Positions 52,587 through 62,573 of a stretch of 64,000 nt of DNA are shown here, one piece after another. Numbering within the stretch: position 1 is the stretch's first letter; the number at the start of each line of letters is the position of its first letter. A program made the position numbers and the translations under genes. The stretch comes from Ancylomarina sp. 16SWW S1-10-2 (GTDB taxonomy: Bacteria; Bacteroidota; Bacteroidia; Bacteroidales; Marinifilaceae): NCBI RefSeq assembly GCF_009669305.1, contig NZ_SADB01000002.1, forward strand, positions 1-64,000, given 5' to 3'. Under the pieces are notes generated by a model. That model was not told where the DNA came from. It made no database searches and was given only the letters and a program-made list of their open reading frames with translations.

Positions 52587-55220
52587 TTAAGCTTCAATCT
52601 TGTGTAGAATCATTTTTTTAGCTGTATTAATAGCCGCATCAAGTCCTTGTGGATCTTTACCACCAGCTGATGCAAAGAATGCTTGGCCACCGCCACCACC
52701 TTTAATTTCTTTAGCTGCCTCGCGAACAATTGCTCCAGCATTCAAATCATATTTCTTAACCAAGTTGTCAGAGAACATGATAGTCAGGTTAGCTTTACCA
52801 CCAAGATCAGCACCAGCAATAAATACCAAGTTATCAACTTCCGATTTAAGAGAGAAGGCAATATCTTTAATATCACCTGCAGATTTCACATTCATCTTTT
52901 TGCTGATGAAATTGACATCGTTGGTTACAGATATTTCAGATTTTAAAGCATTTTTCACAAGCTTAAGTTGATCCTTATGGAAAGACTCAAGACCTTTTTT
53001 CATTTCTGAATTTTCAGTAATTAAAGCTTCGATATTTTTAAGAAGATTTTGATTCGACTTAAAAGTATGTTCAATCTCTTTAAGTGTGTTTAGTTTATCA
53101 TTGATATACGTTTCTGCTTTAATAGCCGTAATTGCTTCGATACGACGTACACCAGCAGAAATAGCATTTTCTGAAGTAAGCTTAAATAAACCAATCTGTC
53201 CAGTAGCCTTAACGTGAGTTCCACCACAAAGCTCAACGGATTTGTTTATTTTCACAACACGAACTAAGTCACCATATTTCTCTCCGAAAAGAGCCATAGC
53301 ACCTAAATCAACAGCTTCCTGCATAGGAACATCAGTTTTGATTTCGGTCGTTGCATTCTCACGAATCTTTTGATTCACGATTTCTTCAACCTTAGCAATT
53401 TCTTCTTCAGATAACTTTTGGAAGTGAGCAAAGTCGAAACGTAAATGATCAGAATTAACCAAAGAACCTTTTTGCTCAACATGACTTCCTAATACTTCAC
53501 GAAGTGCAGCATGTAATAGGTGAGTAGCGGTATGATTATTTGCAATTAATTGACGGTTATTTGCGTCTACAACAGCTTTAAAAGTTAGAGTCGGATCGCT
53601 AGGTAATTCGTCAGTAATATGTATGATTAAACCAGTTTCTTTTTTTGTGTCAGTAATAGAGATTTTTTCTCCATTTGCTTCGATATAACCTGTATCACCA
53701 ACTTGTCCACCACTTTCGCCGTAGAATGGTGTAATATTGAATACCAGTTGGAATAAATCTTTTCCTTTGATATTCATTTTACGGTAACGCGTAATTTTTA
53801 CATCAGTTGTTATATAATCATAACCTACAAATTCTTCTACATCATCTTTTAGAATCTCTATCCAGTCACCAGTTTCCATTGCTGTAGCAGAACGGGAACG
53901 GTTTTTCTGAGCTTCCATTGCATCATTAAATTCCCTTCTGTTCACGACAAGGTCGTTCTCTTTAAGAATCAATTCAGTTAAATCTAATGGGAAACCGTAA
54001 GTATCGTAAAGTTCAAATGCAACTTTACCTTGTACGACTTTAAAATCGTCTGCTTTTGTTTTTTCTATAATCTGGTCAAGTAATTTAATACCATTTGCTA
54101 AAGTTCTCAAGAAAGAATTTTCTTCTTCTTTTACGACTTTCTCGATCAAATCTCTTTGCTTGATTAGTTCTGGGAAATGCTTACCCATTACATCAATAAG
54201 AACCTCAACCAAGCGGTACATGAAAGGATCTTTCAAATCAAGGAAAGTGTAACCATAACGCACAGCACGACGAAGAATTCGACGAATGACGTAACCAGCT
54301 TTATTATTAGATGGTAATTGACCATCAGTAATTGCAAATGAAATTGTTCTAATATGGTCAGCAATCACACGCAAAGCGATATCAACTTCTTCGTTTTCGC
54401 CATAAGTCTTACCACACATTTTAGCAATGGCTTGAATAATTGGTTGAAAAACGTCAGTATCGTAATTCGATTGTTTTTTTTGCATTGCCATACAAAGACG
54501 CTCAAATCCCATTCCTGTATCAACATGTCGATGAGGTAGAGCTTCCAATGAACCATCAGCCTTACGGTTGAATTGCATGAAAACTAAGTTCCATATCTCA
54601 ACAACCTGAGGGTGATCCATATTAATTAGATCTTTACCATCAACAAGTTTTCTCTCTTCATCAGTTCTAAGGTCGATATGAATTTCAGAACAAGGGCCAC
54701 AAGGACCAACATCACCCATTTCCCAGAAATTGTCTTTTTTATTTCCATTGATGATATGACTTAAAGGAAGGTGCTTTTCCCAATAAGATGAAGCTTCGTT
54801 ATCGCGTTCGATCTTATCTTCTTCGTTACCTTCAAAAACACTAGCGTATAAACGATCAGTAGGCAGTTTAAATACATCTACTAAAAGTTCCCAAGCCCAA
54901 TTTATGGCTTCTTCTTTAAAGTAGTCACCAAAAGACCAGTTTCCTAGCATTTCGAACATGGTATGGTGGTAGGTGTCATGCCCAACTTCTTCCAAGTCGT
55001 TATGTTTTCCCGAAACTCGCAAACATTTTTGAGAGTTAGTAATTCTCTTATACTTAATAGGGGAGTTGCCCAAAAAAACATCCTTAAACTGGTTCATACC
55101 AGCGTTTGTGAACATCAATGTTGGGTCATCTTTGATCACCATTGCTGCTGATGATTCGATTTTATGTTGTTTGGACTCGAAGAAATCCAAAAAGGTTTGT
55201 CTAATCTCGCTAGAATTCAT
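52587..55220 (-). CDS. alaS: Alanyl-tRNA synthetase
   Basis: An 877-aa enzyme, normal length. The aminoacylation domain starts [15 protein letters not shown] with class II motif 1; the editing domain has the zinc-type HxxxH ([13 protein letters not shown]) and the CGGTH motif; the C-terminal Gly-rich segment [17 protein letters not shown] is typical. It charges tRNA-Ala and clears mischarged Ser/Gly. Divergent from the M23 peptidase. Confidence 0.98.
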   Translation of the reverse strand: MNSSEIRQTFLDFFESKQHKIESSAAMVIKDDPTLMFTNAGMNQFKDVFLGNSPIKYKRITNSQKCLRVSGKHNDLEEVGHDTYHHTMFEMLGNWSFGDYFKEEAINWAWELLVDVFKLPTDRLYASVFEGNEEDKIERDNEASSYWEKHLPLSHIINGNKKDNFWEMGDVGPCGPCSEIHIDLRTDEERKLVDGKDLINMDHPQVVEIWNLVFMQFNRKADGSLEALPHRHVDTGMGFERLCMAMQKKQSNYDTDVFQPIIQAIAKMCGKTYGENEEVDIALRVIADHIRTISFAITDGQLPSNNKAGYVIRRILRRAVRYGYTFLDLKDPFMYRLVEVLIDVMGKHFPELIKQRDLIEKVVKEEENSFLRTLANGIKLLDQIIEKTKADDFKVVQGKVAFELYDTYGFPLDLTELILKENDLVVNRREFNDAMEAQKNRSRSATAMETGDWIEILKDDVEEFVGYDYITTDVKITRYRKMNIKGKDLFQLVFNITPFYGESGGQVGDTGYIEANGEKISITDTKKETGLIIHITDELPSDPTLTFKAVVDANNRQLIANNHTATHLLHAALREVLGSHVEQKGSLVNSDHLRFDFAHFQKLSEEEIAKVEEIVNQKIRENATTEIKTDVPMQEAVDLGAMALFGEKYGDLVRVVKINKSVELCGGTHVKATGQIGLFKLTSENAISAGVRRIEAITAIKAETYINDKLNTLKEIEHTFKSNQNLLKNIEALITENSEMKKGLESFHKDQLKLVKNALKSEISVTNDVNFISKKMNVKSAGDIKDIAFSLKSEVDNLVFIAGADLGGKANLTIMFSDNLVKKYDLNAGAIVREAAKEIKGGGGGQAFFASAGGKDPQGLDAAINTAKKMILHKIEA

Positions 55221-55350
55221 ATACTCATATATTTTAAATCAATGGGATTTCGATGCTTAGCTTGCAAAGTTAGATTATTTCCTTAATTTTGTTCACATGT
55301 GTGAAGAAAAATTGAGTGTTTTTCTGAAAAAAATAAATGAATATTAATCC

Positions 55351-56319
55351 ATGGCAAAAACCAAATATCAATTTAATCCTGAGTCTATTAGCTATGAAAA
55401 AGTTGAATCGAGCTTTAAGACGAGAGTATTAGGTTTTTTAAAACATATAGCTTCTAGCTTGGTACTTGCTGTTATAATGGTTGTTATTTTATTCAACTAT
55501 TTTGGCTCTCCAAAGGAACGTTCACTTCAGCGTGAAAATCAAAAATTACTTTCTAATTACGAAAGATTAAATGATGATCTTAATAAAGCACGTGTTGTTT
55601 TAGGTGATTTAGAACAACGTGACGATAATATTTATCGTGTGATTTTCGAAGCAGAACCCATCCATAGTAATGTTAGAAAAGCAGGATTTGGTGGTGTTAA
55701 TCGTTATGCAAATCTCGAAAATATGGATAATGCCGATCTCGTTATCTCTACGGCTAAGAAGTTAGATCAGCTTTCAAAATCCATATACGTTCAAACCAAA
55801 TCATACGATGAAGTTGAATCTATGGTTAAGAATAAGTTTAAACTCTTAGCAGCTATTCCCGCTATTATGCCAATTGCTATTAAAGATTTTAATCGAATAT
55901 CAGCTGGTTACGGATGGAGAGTTCATCCAATTTATAAAACACGTAAATTTCATGATGGAATGGATTTTACGGGAAAAACAGGAACGCCTCTTTATGCAAC
56001 AGGCGATGCGGTAGTTCAAAAGGTTGGTAAAATCCGAGGCTATGGTAAAACTGTTATCTTAGATCATGGTTTTGGTTACACAACTTTGTATGCTCACTTA
56101 AATGGGTATAATGTAAAACGTGGACAAAAAGTAAAACGTGGCGAAGTAATTGCTTTTTTAGGCAATACAGGTCAATCTACTGGGCCTCATGTTCATTATG
56201 AAGTTAGAAAATCGGGCAGACATGTGGATCCAATAAATTATTATTTTAACGACTTAAGTGCTGATGAATATGATCGGATGGTAGCCTTTGCTGCTAATAC
56301 TGGTCAAACAATGGATTAG
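55351..56319 (+). CDS. M23-family peptidoglycan endopeptidase, membrane-anchored
   Basis: A 322-aa protein with one N-terminal membrane helix (about 33-49), a coiled-coil (SLQRENQKLLSNYERLNDDL) and a LytM domain. Zinc ligands are His and Asp in KFHDGMDFTG, and His in GPHVHYEVRKSG, with a third His in LYAHLNGYN. It is likely a DD-endopeptidase acting in the periplasm in wall growth or division. Related Bacteroidota proteins sit next to alaS and a MerR gene, as here. Confidence 0.92.
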   Translation: MAKTKYQFNPESISYEKVESSFKTRVLGFLKHIASSLVLAVIMVVILFNYFGSPKERSLQRENQKLLSNYERLNDDLNKARVVLGDLEQRDDNIYRVIFEAEPIHSNVRKAGFGGVNRYANLENMDNADLVISTAKKLDQLSKSIYVQTKSYDEVESMVKNKFKLLAAIPAIMPIAIKDFNRISAGYGWRVHPIYKTRKFHDGMDFTGKTGTPLYATGDAVVQKVGKIRGYGKTVILDHGFGYTTLYAHLNGYNVKRGQKVKRGEVIAFLGNTGQSTGPHVHYEVRKSGRHVDPINYYFNDLSADEYDRMVAFAANTGQTMD

Positions 56320-56349
56320 TTCTATCAAAAAGATTTTAGCAAACATAAA

Positions 56350-56389
56350 AAAGTGGCACGAAAAATTTAACTTCGTGTCATTTTTTTGT
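56350..56389 (+). terminator. Terminator of the M23 peptidase gene
   Basis: Stem tggcacgaa/ttcgtgtca (one mismatch) followed by a T-run. Confidence 0.7.
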
Positions 56390-56449
56390 TTAATTTAGTA
56401 AAAGCTTATAAATTAAGCATCTGTCATAATTGTTTGAAAAAGAGTCGCT

Positions 56450-56785
56450 GTGCCATATCGTGAAACGAAAATAGAAAAACTTTATTATTCCATAGGAGAA
56501 GTTGCTGAGATGTTCTCGGTTAATACCTCTCATATACGTTATTGGGAGAAAGAGTTTGATATTATAAAGCCAAAGAAGAATAAAAAAGGGAATCGTTTTT
56601 TTACCAAGGCCGATATTGATAATTTTCATTTGATTTATCATCTGGTAAAAGAAAGAGGAATGACTCTCAATGGTGCTAAGTTGAAGTTAAAGGAAAATAA
56701 GGAAGATACTCAGAATAATTTCGAAGTTGTATCGAGGCTTAAGGATATTAAAGCTCTTCTGCTTGAGATGAAAGAAAATATCTGA
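56450..56785 (+). CDS. MerR-family transcriptional regulator
   Basis: A 111-aa regulator with a GTG start preceded by aaaaagag. The MerR helix-turn-helix and wing are clear: YYSIGEVAEMFSVNTSHIRYWEKEFDIIKPKKNKKGNRFFTKADIDN. The tail after it is short and has no cysteines, so no metal or redox effector is evident. It is the first gene of an operon with nif3 and the zinc-ribbon gene. Confidence 0.9.
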   Translation: MPYRETKIEKLYYSIGEVAEMFSVNTSHIRYWEKEFDIIKPKKNKKGNRFFTKADIDNFHLIYHLVKERGMTLNGAKLKLKENKEDTQNNFEVVSRLKDIKALLLEMKENI

Positions 56786-56824
56786 ATTGCCTTGTTAGAT
56801 AGATAATCACTAAATTTTATAGAA

Positions 56825-57919
56825 TTGAAAGTAAAAGATATAGTAGCTGCGATAGAGGATATAGCACCCTTATCTTATCAGCAGTCTTACGACAATGCTG
56901 GTCTTATTGTGGGGAAATATGATTGGGAATTAACGGGAGCTCTAATTTGTTTAGATGTTGTTGAGGAAGTTGTTCAAGAGGCTATCGAAAAAGGATTAAA
57001 TCTTATCATATCACATCATCCAATTGTTTTTAAAGGATTAAAACGCTTTAATGGGAACAATTACGTAGAACGTACCGTCATATTAGCTATTCAAAATAAT
57101 ATTGCGATTTATTCTGCTCATACCAATTTAGATTCTGTAATAGGAGGCGTGAGTGATAAAATGTGTGATGTGTTAGGTCTTGTAAATCGTAAGGTTTTAG
57201 ATCCAGTAAATGAGGATTTAAAGAAACTAGTGACTTATGTACCATCTGATAAAGCAGATGAAGTCCGAACTTCTTTATTTGAATCTGGAGCTGGTGGAAT
57301 AGGTAATTATGACTCATGCAGTTTTAATACAAAAGGAGAAGGAACTTTTAGAGCTAACGATTTGGCTAAGCCGTATGTTGGCAAGGCTGGAGAGTTGCAT
57401 TATGAATCAGAGGTACGTATAGAGACCATTTTTCCTAAACATTTACAAGGAAAAGTTATTAGCGCATTGTTACGCGCACATCCCTATGAAGAGGTTGCTT
57501 ATGATATTTATTCATTGGAGAATAAAAATCATCAAGTTGGTTTGGGTATGATTGGTGAATTAGAAACACCTATGGATAGTCTTGAATTTATGAAAAAGTT
57601 GAAAGATTTATTCCACTGTGGAGCTATTCGTCATACGCCAATTGTAAAAAATAAAATTAGAAAAATAGCCCTTTGCGGAGGCAGTGGAAGTTCTTTGCTA
57701 AAAAAAGCTAAGTCTTCAAAAGCTGACATATATATAAGTGGAGATTTTAAATATCATGAATTTTTCGATGCCGAAGGAAAGATTATTATCGCTGATATCG
57801 GACATTATGAAAGTGAACAGTTTACAAGAGAGATTTTTTATGAGATAGTTACAAAAAAATTCCCTAACTTTGCAGTTCGTATCTCAGAGATAAATTCGAA
57901 TCCAATAAATTATTTGTAA
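56825..57919 (+). CDS. Nif3-like dinuclear metal-centre protein
   Basis: A 364-aa NIF3/YqfO-type protein with a TTG start (MKVKDIVAAIEDIAPLSYQQSYDNAGL). The metal ligands are visible in ISHHPIVF (His-His), AHTNLDSV (His, Asp) and in the C-terminal DIGHYESEQF. The middle holds the ~100-residue YqfO-like insert. The family may be a GTP cyclohydrolase-like hydrolase; its true substrate is unknown. It lies 39 bp after merR and 4 bp before the next gene. Confidence 0.93.
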   Translation: MKVKDIVAAIEDIAPLSYQQSYDNAGLIVGKYDWELTGALICLDVVEEVVQEAIEKGLNLIISHHPIVFKGLKRFNGNNYVERTVILAIQNNIAIYSAHTNLDSVIGGVSDKMCDVLGLVNRKVLDPVNEDLKKLVTYVPSDKADEVRTSLFESGAGGIGNYDSCSFNTKGEGTFRANDLAKPYVGKAGELHYESEVRIETIFPKHLQGKVISALLRAHPYEEVAYDIYSLENKNHQVGLGMIGELETPMDSLEFMKKLKDLFHCGAIRHTPIVKNKIRKIALCGGSGSSLLKKAKSSKADIYISGDFKYHEFFDAEGKIIIADIGHYESEQFTREIFYEIVTKKFPNFAVRISEINSNPINYL

Positions 57920-57923
57920 AAAT

Positions 57924-58763
57924 ATGACAACACAAAATCCAAAAGCTGCAGATTTAAAGGATATTTCAGTTGAAGAAAAATTGCGTGCACTGTACGAAAT
58001 GCAAAGTATTGATGCTGAGGTTGACCGGATTAAAACGCTAAGAGGAGAGCTTCCCTTAGAAGTTCAGGATTTGGAAGATGAAATTGTGGGGCTAGACACC
58101 AGGATTAGTAATCTTAATACTGAAGTTAGTGACCTTGGTGATACAATCACTAAGAAGAAGCAAGAGATGAAAGAATCTGATTTATTGATTAAAAAGTACG
58201 AGGCTCAGCAGTCTAACGTTCGAAATAATCGTGAATTTGACTCTATTTCTAAAGAAGTTGAATTTCAAAAGCTTGAAATTGAGTTATGCGAAAAGCGTAT
58301 CAGAGAATTCATAGTAGAAGTTTCTAGTAAAAAAGTTCAGATTGAAAAATCAGAAGCTGTATTGGCAGATAAGAAAGTTAATCTTGAAGCTAAGAAAAGC
58401 GAACTTGATGCTATTGTTTCTGAAACTCAACTTGAGGAAGATAAGTTGATGGCTAAGTCAGCAGAGTACAAAACTAAAATTGAAGATCGTTTAATTAAAG
58501 CTTACACACGTATTCGTAGTAATGCTCGTAACGGACTTGCAGTTGTAACTGTTGATCGTGATGCTTGTGGCGGATGTTTTAACAAAATTCCACCTCAACG
58601 TCAAATGGATATCCGTACTCGTAAGAAAATTATTGTTTGTGAGTATTGTGGTCGTGTATTAGTTGACCGTTATATCGTTGATTACGATCATAGTATTGAG
58701 AAAGCTGATATTGAAGCTGCAGAAGCTAAACCAAAGAGAAGAACTCGCAAAACAAAAGCGTAA
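57924..58763 (+). CDS. Coiled-coil protein with C4-type zinc ribbon
   Basis: A 279-aa protein. Residues ~20-190 form a long coiled coil, and the C-terminal part is a zf-RING_7 type zinc ribbon (DACGGCFNKIPPQRQ...IVCEYCGRVLVD). The tail is rich in Lys/Arg (KPKRRTRKTKA). It is nearly always paired with nif3, as here (4 bp gap). Probably binds nucleic acids; the exact role is unknown. Confidence 0.92.
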   Translation: MTTQNPKAADLKDISVEEKLRALYEMQSIDAEVDRIKTLRGELPLEVQDLEDEIVGLDTRISNLNTEVSDLGDTITKKKQEMKESDLLIKKYEAQQSNVRNNREFDSISKEVEFQKLEIELCEKRIREFIVEVSSKKVQIEKSEAVLADKKVNLEAKKSELDAIVSETQLEEDKLMAKSAEYKTKIEDRLIKAYTRIRSNARNGLAVVTVDRDACGGCFNKIPPQRQMDIRTRKKIIVCEYCGRVLVDRYIVDYDHSIEKADIEAAEAKPKRRTRKTKA

Positions 58764-58780
58764 TCTTTACTTTAGATATA

Positions 58781-58813
58781 AAAAAGGCCGTCGAAATTCG
58801 ACGGCCTTTTTTG
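58781..58813 (+). terminator. Terminator of the merR-nif3-zinc ribbon operon
   Basis: Stem aaaaaggccgtcga/tcgacggcctttttt; perfect and strong, usable on both strands. Confidence 0.9.
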
Positions 58814-58882
58814 TATTTAATATTTTATAATGAGTTTTGTCTTTGTGGTGTTTTTGATATTTTGATTTACGTAAGAAGAGAA

Positions 58883-59707
58883 TTACCAAGATCCTCCAGC
58901 TCCACCGCCACCAAAGCTTCCTCCACCAAAACCTCCGAAGTCACCAAAACTGCTACCTCCGCCACCAAATCCACCGCTACCCGATGAAAAGTCGTTGAAA
59001 GAACTACCGTGTCGTGATCCAGAACCCATCATACCCATAAGCAACCAGAATGGTAGGCTACTTCTAGAACTCCCCATTGTACGTTGTCCTCTAGATTTAG
59101 ATCGTCCTATAAATGAAAAGATAAGAATAATGAAAAGAGGAATTAAAAATCCCAAAGAACCTTTTTTATTTGAACTAGAGCGTTGTTTTGCATATTGTTG
59201 GTGATTAAATTCACCTTTAGCCAAACCCATTAATACCGAGCTTGCCTGATTTATACCATCATAGATTCTATTTTGTTTGAAATAAGGAATCATTTCGTTA
59301 CTAACAATCTCTTTACTAGTAGCATCGGGAATAGCACCTTCAAGACCGTATCCTGTTGCAATAAATACTTGCCCCTTACTTTCGTTAGTTTTAGGTTTAA
59401 AAAGAATAACAATACCATTGTCAAAGCCTTTTTTACCTACTTGCCATTTTTCGCCTATCTCATACGCAAAACTCGATGCATCATATCCATTTAAACTTTT
59501 AACAGTTACTAAAGTGATTTGATTTCCTGTATTTGCGTAAAAAGTGAGAAGTTTAGATTCTAGTGCAGTTGTTTCTTGCTGCGTTAAAACATTTGCAAAA
59601 TCGTTAACTAAAGCTACTGGTTCTGGTCGAGCAGGAATGTCCTGTGCTTGAGAAAAACTAGAAATAGCTAGAGCTAGTATTAATAATAGTTGTTTGAAAT
59701 ATCTCAT
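58883..59707 (-). CDS. TPM-domain protein, secreted and membrane-anchored, Gly-rich tail
   Basis: A 274-aa YgcG-type protein. Signal peptide (LLLILALAISSFSQAQ), TPM domain (VNDFANVLTQQETTALESKLL...TGNQITLVTVKSL), one membrane helix (SLGFLIPLFIILIFSFI), and a Gly/Ser/Phe-rich tail. TPM proteins have been linked to acid phosphatase activity or photosystem repair in other lineages; in Bacteroidota the role is not known. Third gene of a lemA-TPM-TPM cluster, 10 bp after the second. Confidence 0.9.
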   Translation of the reverse strand: MRYFKQLLLILALAISSFSQAQDIPARPEPVALVNDFANVLTQQETTALESKLLTFYANTGNQITLVTVKSLNGYDASSFAYEIGEKWQVGKKGFDNGIVILFKPKTNESKGQVFIATGYGLEGAIPDATSKEIVSNEMIPYFKQNRIYDGINQASSVLMGLAKGEFNHQQYAKQRSSSNKKGSLGFLIPLFIILIFSFIGRSKSRGQRTMGSSRSSLPFWLLMGMMGSGSRHGSSFNDFSSGSGGFGGGGSSFGDFGGFGGGSFGGGGAGGSW

Positions 59708-59717
59708 TGTTTAAATT

Positions 59718-60161
59718 TTAGTTATCTCCAAATGAGATGTCATCACTTAACTCATTCACATCATCAGCTTGATAAGGGAAGTGAGTTTTTAATTGCTGTC
59801 CAGCCATTTTTATGCCTTCTGAAAGCCCTTTTGCAAACTCCCCTTGTTTAAAATAGCCCAGCGTTTCTTCATTTGTATGATTCCAAAATGATTTTGGGAC
59901 CTTTGCATTAATTCCAGCATCACCTAAAATTGCGAATTTACGATCGTGAATAGCTAGATAAAACAGCACACCATTTCTCAATTGAGTTTTGTGCATTTCT
60001 AGTTTTGCAAAAAGAAAAGCAGCTCTATCCATAACATCACCGGAACATTTATTTTCGATGTGAATACGAATTTCGCCAGAAGTGTTTGTTTCTGCCTCTT
60101 CAATGGCTTGTTTTATTAATATTTGGTCTTCCTTGCTAAAAAAATCAGCGGCTGATGTCAT
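59718..60161 (-). CDS. TPM-domain protein, short form
   Basis: A 147-aa protein with the TPM fold (ILIKQAIEEAETNTSGEIRIHIEN...LFYLAIHDRKFAILGDAGI) but no signal peptide or membrane helix, so it is likely cytoplasmic. Middle gene of the lemA cluster; the pair of long and short TPM proteins beside LemA is a common Bacteroidota layout. Confidence 0.88.
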   Translation of the reverse strand: MTSAADFFSKEDQILIKQAIEEAETNTSGEIRIHIENKCSGDVMDRAAFLFAKLEMHKTQLRNGVLFYLAIHDRKFAILGDAGINAKVPKSFWNHTNEETLGYFKQGEFAKGLSEGIKMAGQQLKTHFPYQADDVNELSDDISFGDN

Positions 60162-60323
60162 TTGTTATAATTTTAAGTTTTGATCAAATGAAAGCCGTCA
60201 TCGGATTGTCTATTTCTTGTATGACTCGTTTCATTTTTTTAAATATTAGATGTGATAGTTGTTTATGAGGATATGAAAATACAACTTCACAATCCTCACA
60301 ACAATAAATCTAACTTATGAGTT

Positions 60324-60914
60324 CTAAAACTTAACTTCAGGTACTTTATCTGAGCCTTTAGTCGCTTCAAAATATGCTTTTTTCTCATAATCGTAGAATC
60401 CAGCAAAGAATGAATTAGGAAATTTTTGAATATAGATATTATACTGCTTTGCTGATTCGTTGAACTTTTTACGTTCTACAGTTATTCGATTTTCAGTTCC
60501 TTCCAATTGTGCTTGAAGATTCATAAAGTTTTGGTTTGCCTTAAGTTCAGGATAACGCTCAACACTTACCATTAAACGAGATAATGCAGAGCTTAGTCCG
60601 TCTTGAGCAGCCTGAAATTTTTTCATTCCAGCAGCGTCAAGGTTTCCAGCATTAATATTCACCGAAGTTGCTTTTGCACGGGCTTCAATTACACCAGTAA
60701 GTGTTGATTTTTCATGTTCAGCATAACCTTTTACTGTGTTGACTAGGTTGGGAATTAAATCGGCTCTACGTTGATAAACATTTTCTACTTGGGCCCATTG
60801 TCCATTAACATTCTCGTCCATGGTAACCATATTGTTCTTAAAACCTACCGATTTACTTATTCCCCATATAGCTAATACGGCTATAACAATTAGGATAATG
60901 ACTGATTTCTTCAT
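60324..60914 (-). CDS. lemA: LemA-family protein
   Basis: A 196-aa protein with an N-terminal membrane helix (KSVIILIVIAVLAIWGI) and the helical LemA body (VNGQWAQVENVYQRRADLIPNLVNTVKGYAEHE...ERYPELKANQNF). First gene of the cluster with two TPM proteins. Function unknown; LemA is thought to face the periplasm. Confidence 0.94.
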   Translation of the reverse strand: MKKSVIILIVIAVLAIWGISKSVGFKNNMVTMDENVNGQWAQVENVYQRRADLIPNLVNTVKGYAEHEKSTLTGVIEARAKATSVNINAGNLDAAGMKKFQAAQDGLSSALSRLMVSVERYPELKANQNFMNLQAQLEGTENRITVERKKFNESAKQYNIYIQKFPNSFFAGFYDYEKKAYFEATKGSDKVPEVKF

Positions 60915-61081
60915 GTATTTTATTTTAAAATTTACTTATTTAATTAAATTTCTAGATGTGATTTTTTATTCATAAATATCATATGAAACTACATTTTTTC
61001 GTATGAAATTCGAGTAATTATTTGAAATATTCAGCAAAATGTATGCCCTCGAGGGTAAATGGACAAAAAACGTAGGTGTAA

Positions 61082-61093
61082 TGACAGGCTGTC
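61082..61093. promoter_or_regulatory. TGACA-n3-TGTCA style inverted repeat
   Basis: Short inverted repeat tgaca/tgtca spaced by ggc, about 150 bp before the thioredoxin-like remnant and 170 bp upstream of lemA. It could be an operator; I cannot name the regulator. Confidence 0.3.
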
Positions 61094-61243
61094 AGAACGG
61101 ATCTTTGTTTTTGAATATGTGCTTTCCCTTTTTTAAGAATGTGTTGATGCGGCTAAATTGTTACATTTCTGCACTTTTATGACAATGTATTTATAAATTG
61201 TTCGGAAAGGAGGGTTAAATCTCTCGTTTCACAAATTAGTTAT

Positions 61244-61547
61244 ATGCAAATTCAATCTTTAAATGAAATAGAAAAAATGAAAGAAGAAGAAATTTCTTTT
61301 TTTATTTCTCATAGCACAACTGTGGTGTTTGTGAGATTTTGAAACCAAAATTGATAAGTATCCCAAAATTCAGGTTTGCCAAGTAGGCACAGCAATACAT
61401 CCTGATTTAGCTGCTCAGTTAGGCTTTTATACAAATCCTAGTTTCATTATTTATTTAAACGGACAAGAATTTATTATGCGATCTCGCTCTATCAGTTTAA
61501 TAGAATTAGACGAAAGCTTGAGCCGCCCTTGTAAATTACTGATATAA
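61244..61547 (+). pseudogene. Thioredoxin-like protein with a +1 frameshift
   Basis: From the ATG at 61244 (aaaggaggg upstream is a strong Shine-Dalgarno-like site) the frame reads MQIQSLNEIEKMKEE...TTVVFVRF and stops at TGA (61340-61342). Coding goes on in the +1 frame from 61341: ETKIDKYPKIQVCQVGTAIHPDLAAQL, then the cis-Pro region FYTNPSFIIYLNGQEF, ending at 61547. Together about 100 residues with a thioredoxin fold but no CXXC. The stop lies directly after TTT (TTT TGA A), where the tRNA could slip by one base. Either a decayed gene, a one-base error in a T-run, or programmed frameshifting. Confidence 0.7.
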
Positions 61548-61553
61548 GAGCGT

Positions 61554-61913
61554 TTAGTATGTTCCTATATTTAACATGACTAAAGGACAAGCTTGTTCAG
61601 TCATAATACCATGTGCTTGAGCTTTAATCTCAAATTCAGGATTTTCTGTTCCAGGAGGGAATAAAATTCGCTGTGGTTTTAAGCTAATTAAATAGTCAAT
61701 ATACTTTTCTTGATTTTTTGGTGAAAGATATATGGCTACTGTATTAATGTTTTCAAAATGTGGAAAGCCTGTTTCAATATCGATAGTGTATACATTTCCT
61801 TCTCTATTACCCAAAGCAAAGGTCTTTATTTTGTGTTCGGTTAAAAGTCGAATGCATTTGTTTGAATAGCGCTCCTTATTTGTACTAGCGCCAATAACCA
61901 ATGTTGTTTTCAT
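61554..61913 (-). CDS. CoA-binding domain protein
   Basis: A 119-aa protein with a Rossmann-like CoA_binding_2 fold (TLVIGASTNKERYSNKCIRLL; PQRILFPPGTENPEFEIKAQAHGI). No catalytic domain is attached. It may bind CoA or NAD as a sensor or scaffold; the role is unknown. Convergent with the thioredoxin-like remnant, six bases apart. Confidence 0.88.
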   Translation of the reverse strand: MKTTLVIGASTNKERYSNKCIRLLTEHKIKTFALGNREGNVYTIDIETGFPHFENINTVAIYLSPKNQEKYIDYLISLKPQRILFPPGTENPEFEIKAQAHGIMTEQACPLVMLNIGTY

Positions 61914-62018
61914 AATGTAAGCTTAAAAGGTTTGTATTTTGTTTTTTATTGAAGATACGATACATATACGATATTCTAAATTTACTATTAAAATTTAGAT
62001 TTTAAATAATAGAAAATT

Positions 62019-62498
62019 TTATATTTTTTCGATTAATACAGTCGCATAAGCCGATACGCCATCTTCAGTGCCTTCAAATCCTAATTTTTCTGTAGTTGTA
62101 GCTTTTATGGCTAAATCTTCAATGTCAATACCCATAACATTAGCTAAGGTTTTTTGCATGCTTGGAATATGAGGATTAATTTTTGGTTTTTGAAGAGCTA
62201 TCGTTGAATCGATATTGCCAATAGTAAATCCTTTTGTTGCAATTATTTCGACGGTTTTTTTGAGTAGAATTTTACTGTCAATGCCTTTTAGTTCTGCAGA
62301 CGTGTCAGGAAAATGATAGCCTATGTCTCTCATATTGGCTGCACCAAGTAAAGCGTCGCAAATAGCGTGTATTAAAACATCACCATCAGAATGACCAACA
62401 CTACCTTTATAATGATCTAACTTAATTCCTCCTAGCCAAAATGATTCTCCTTCTGCTAATTGGTGTACATCGTATCCAAATCCAACTCTAATTTTCAT
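62019..62498 (-). CDS. ispF: 2-C-methyl-D-erythritol 2,4-cyclodiphosphate synthase
   Basis: A 159-aa enzyme from the ATG at 62498 (MKIRVGFGYDVHQLA), preceded by aaaagaaaag; an upstream in-frame start at 62537 adds 13 unlikely residues. Metal ligands Asp10 and His12 are in GYDVHQL, a third His in the HAICDALLGAA helix, and the C-terminal motif ATTTEKLGFEG is clear. It makes MEcPP in the MEP route to isoprenoids. It follows porV in the same direction. Confidence 0.96.
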   Translation of the reverse strand: MKIRVGFGYDVHQLAEGESFWLGGIKLDHYKGSVGHSDGDVLIHAICDALLGAANMRDIGYHFPDTSAELKGIDSKILLKKTVEIIATKGFTIGNIDSTIALQKPKINPHIPSMQKTLANVMGIDIEDLAIKATTTEKLGFEGTEDGVSAYATVLIEKI

Positions 62499-62573
62499 CT
62501 TTTCTTTTTGAAATGTATTTATATGAAAAATCCTCACTTTGAATGAGGATTTTAAAGATATATATTTTTTAGT

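Noticed and set aside
52600-52971. Open frames on the plus strand across alaS and uvrA
   Set aside because: They are shadows of the minus-strand genes, with no own start signals and no family features.
61340-61342. TGA read as selenocysteine in the thioredoxin-like gene
   Set aside because: In the same frame more stops (TGA TAA) follow within five codons; the sensible coding is in the +1 frame.
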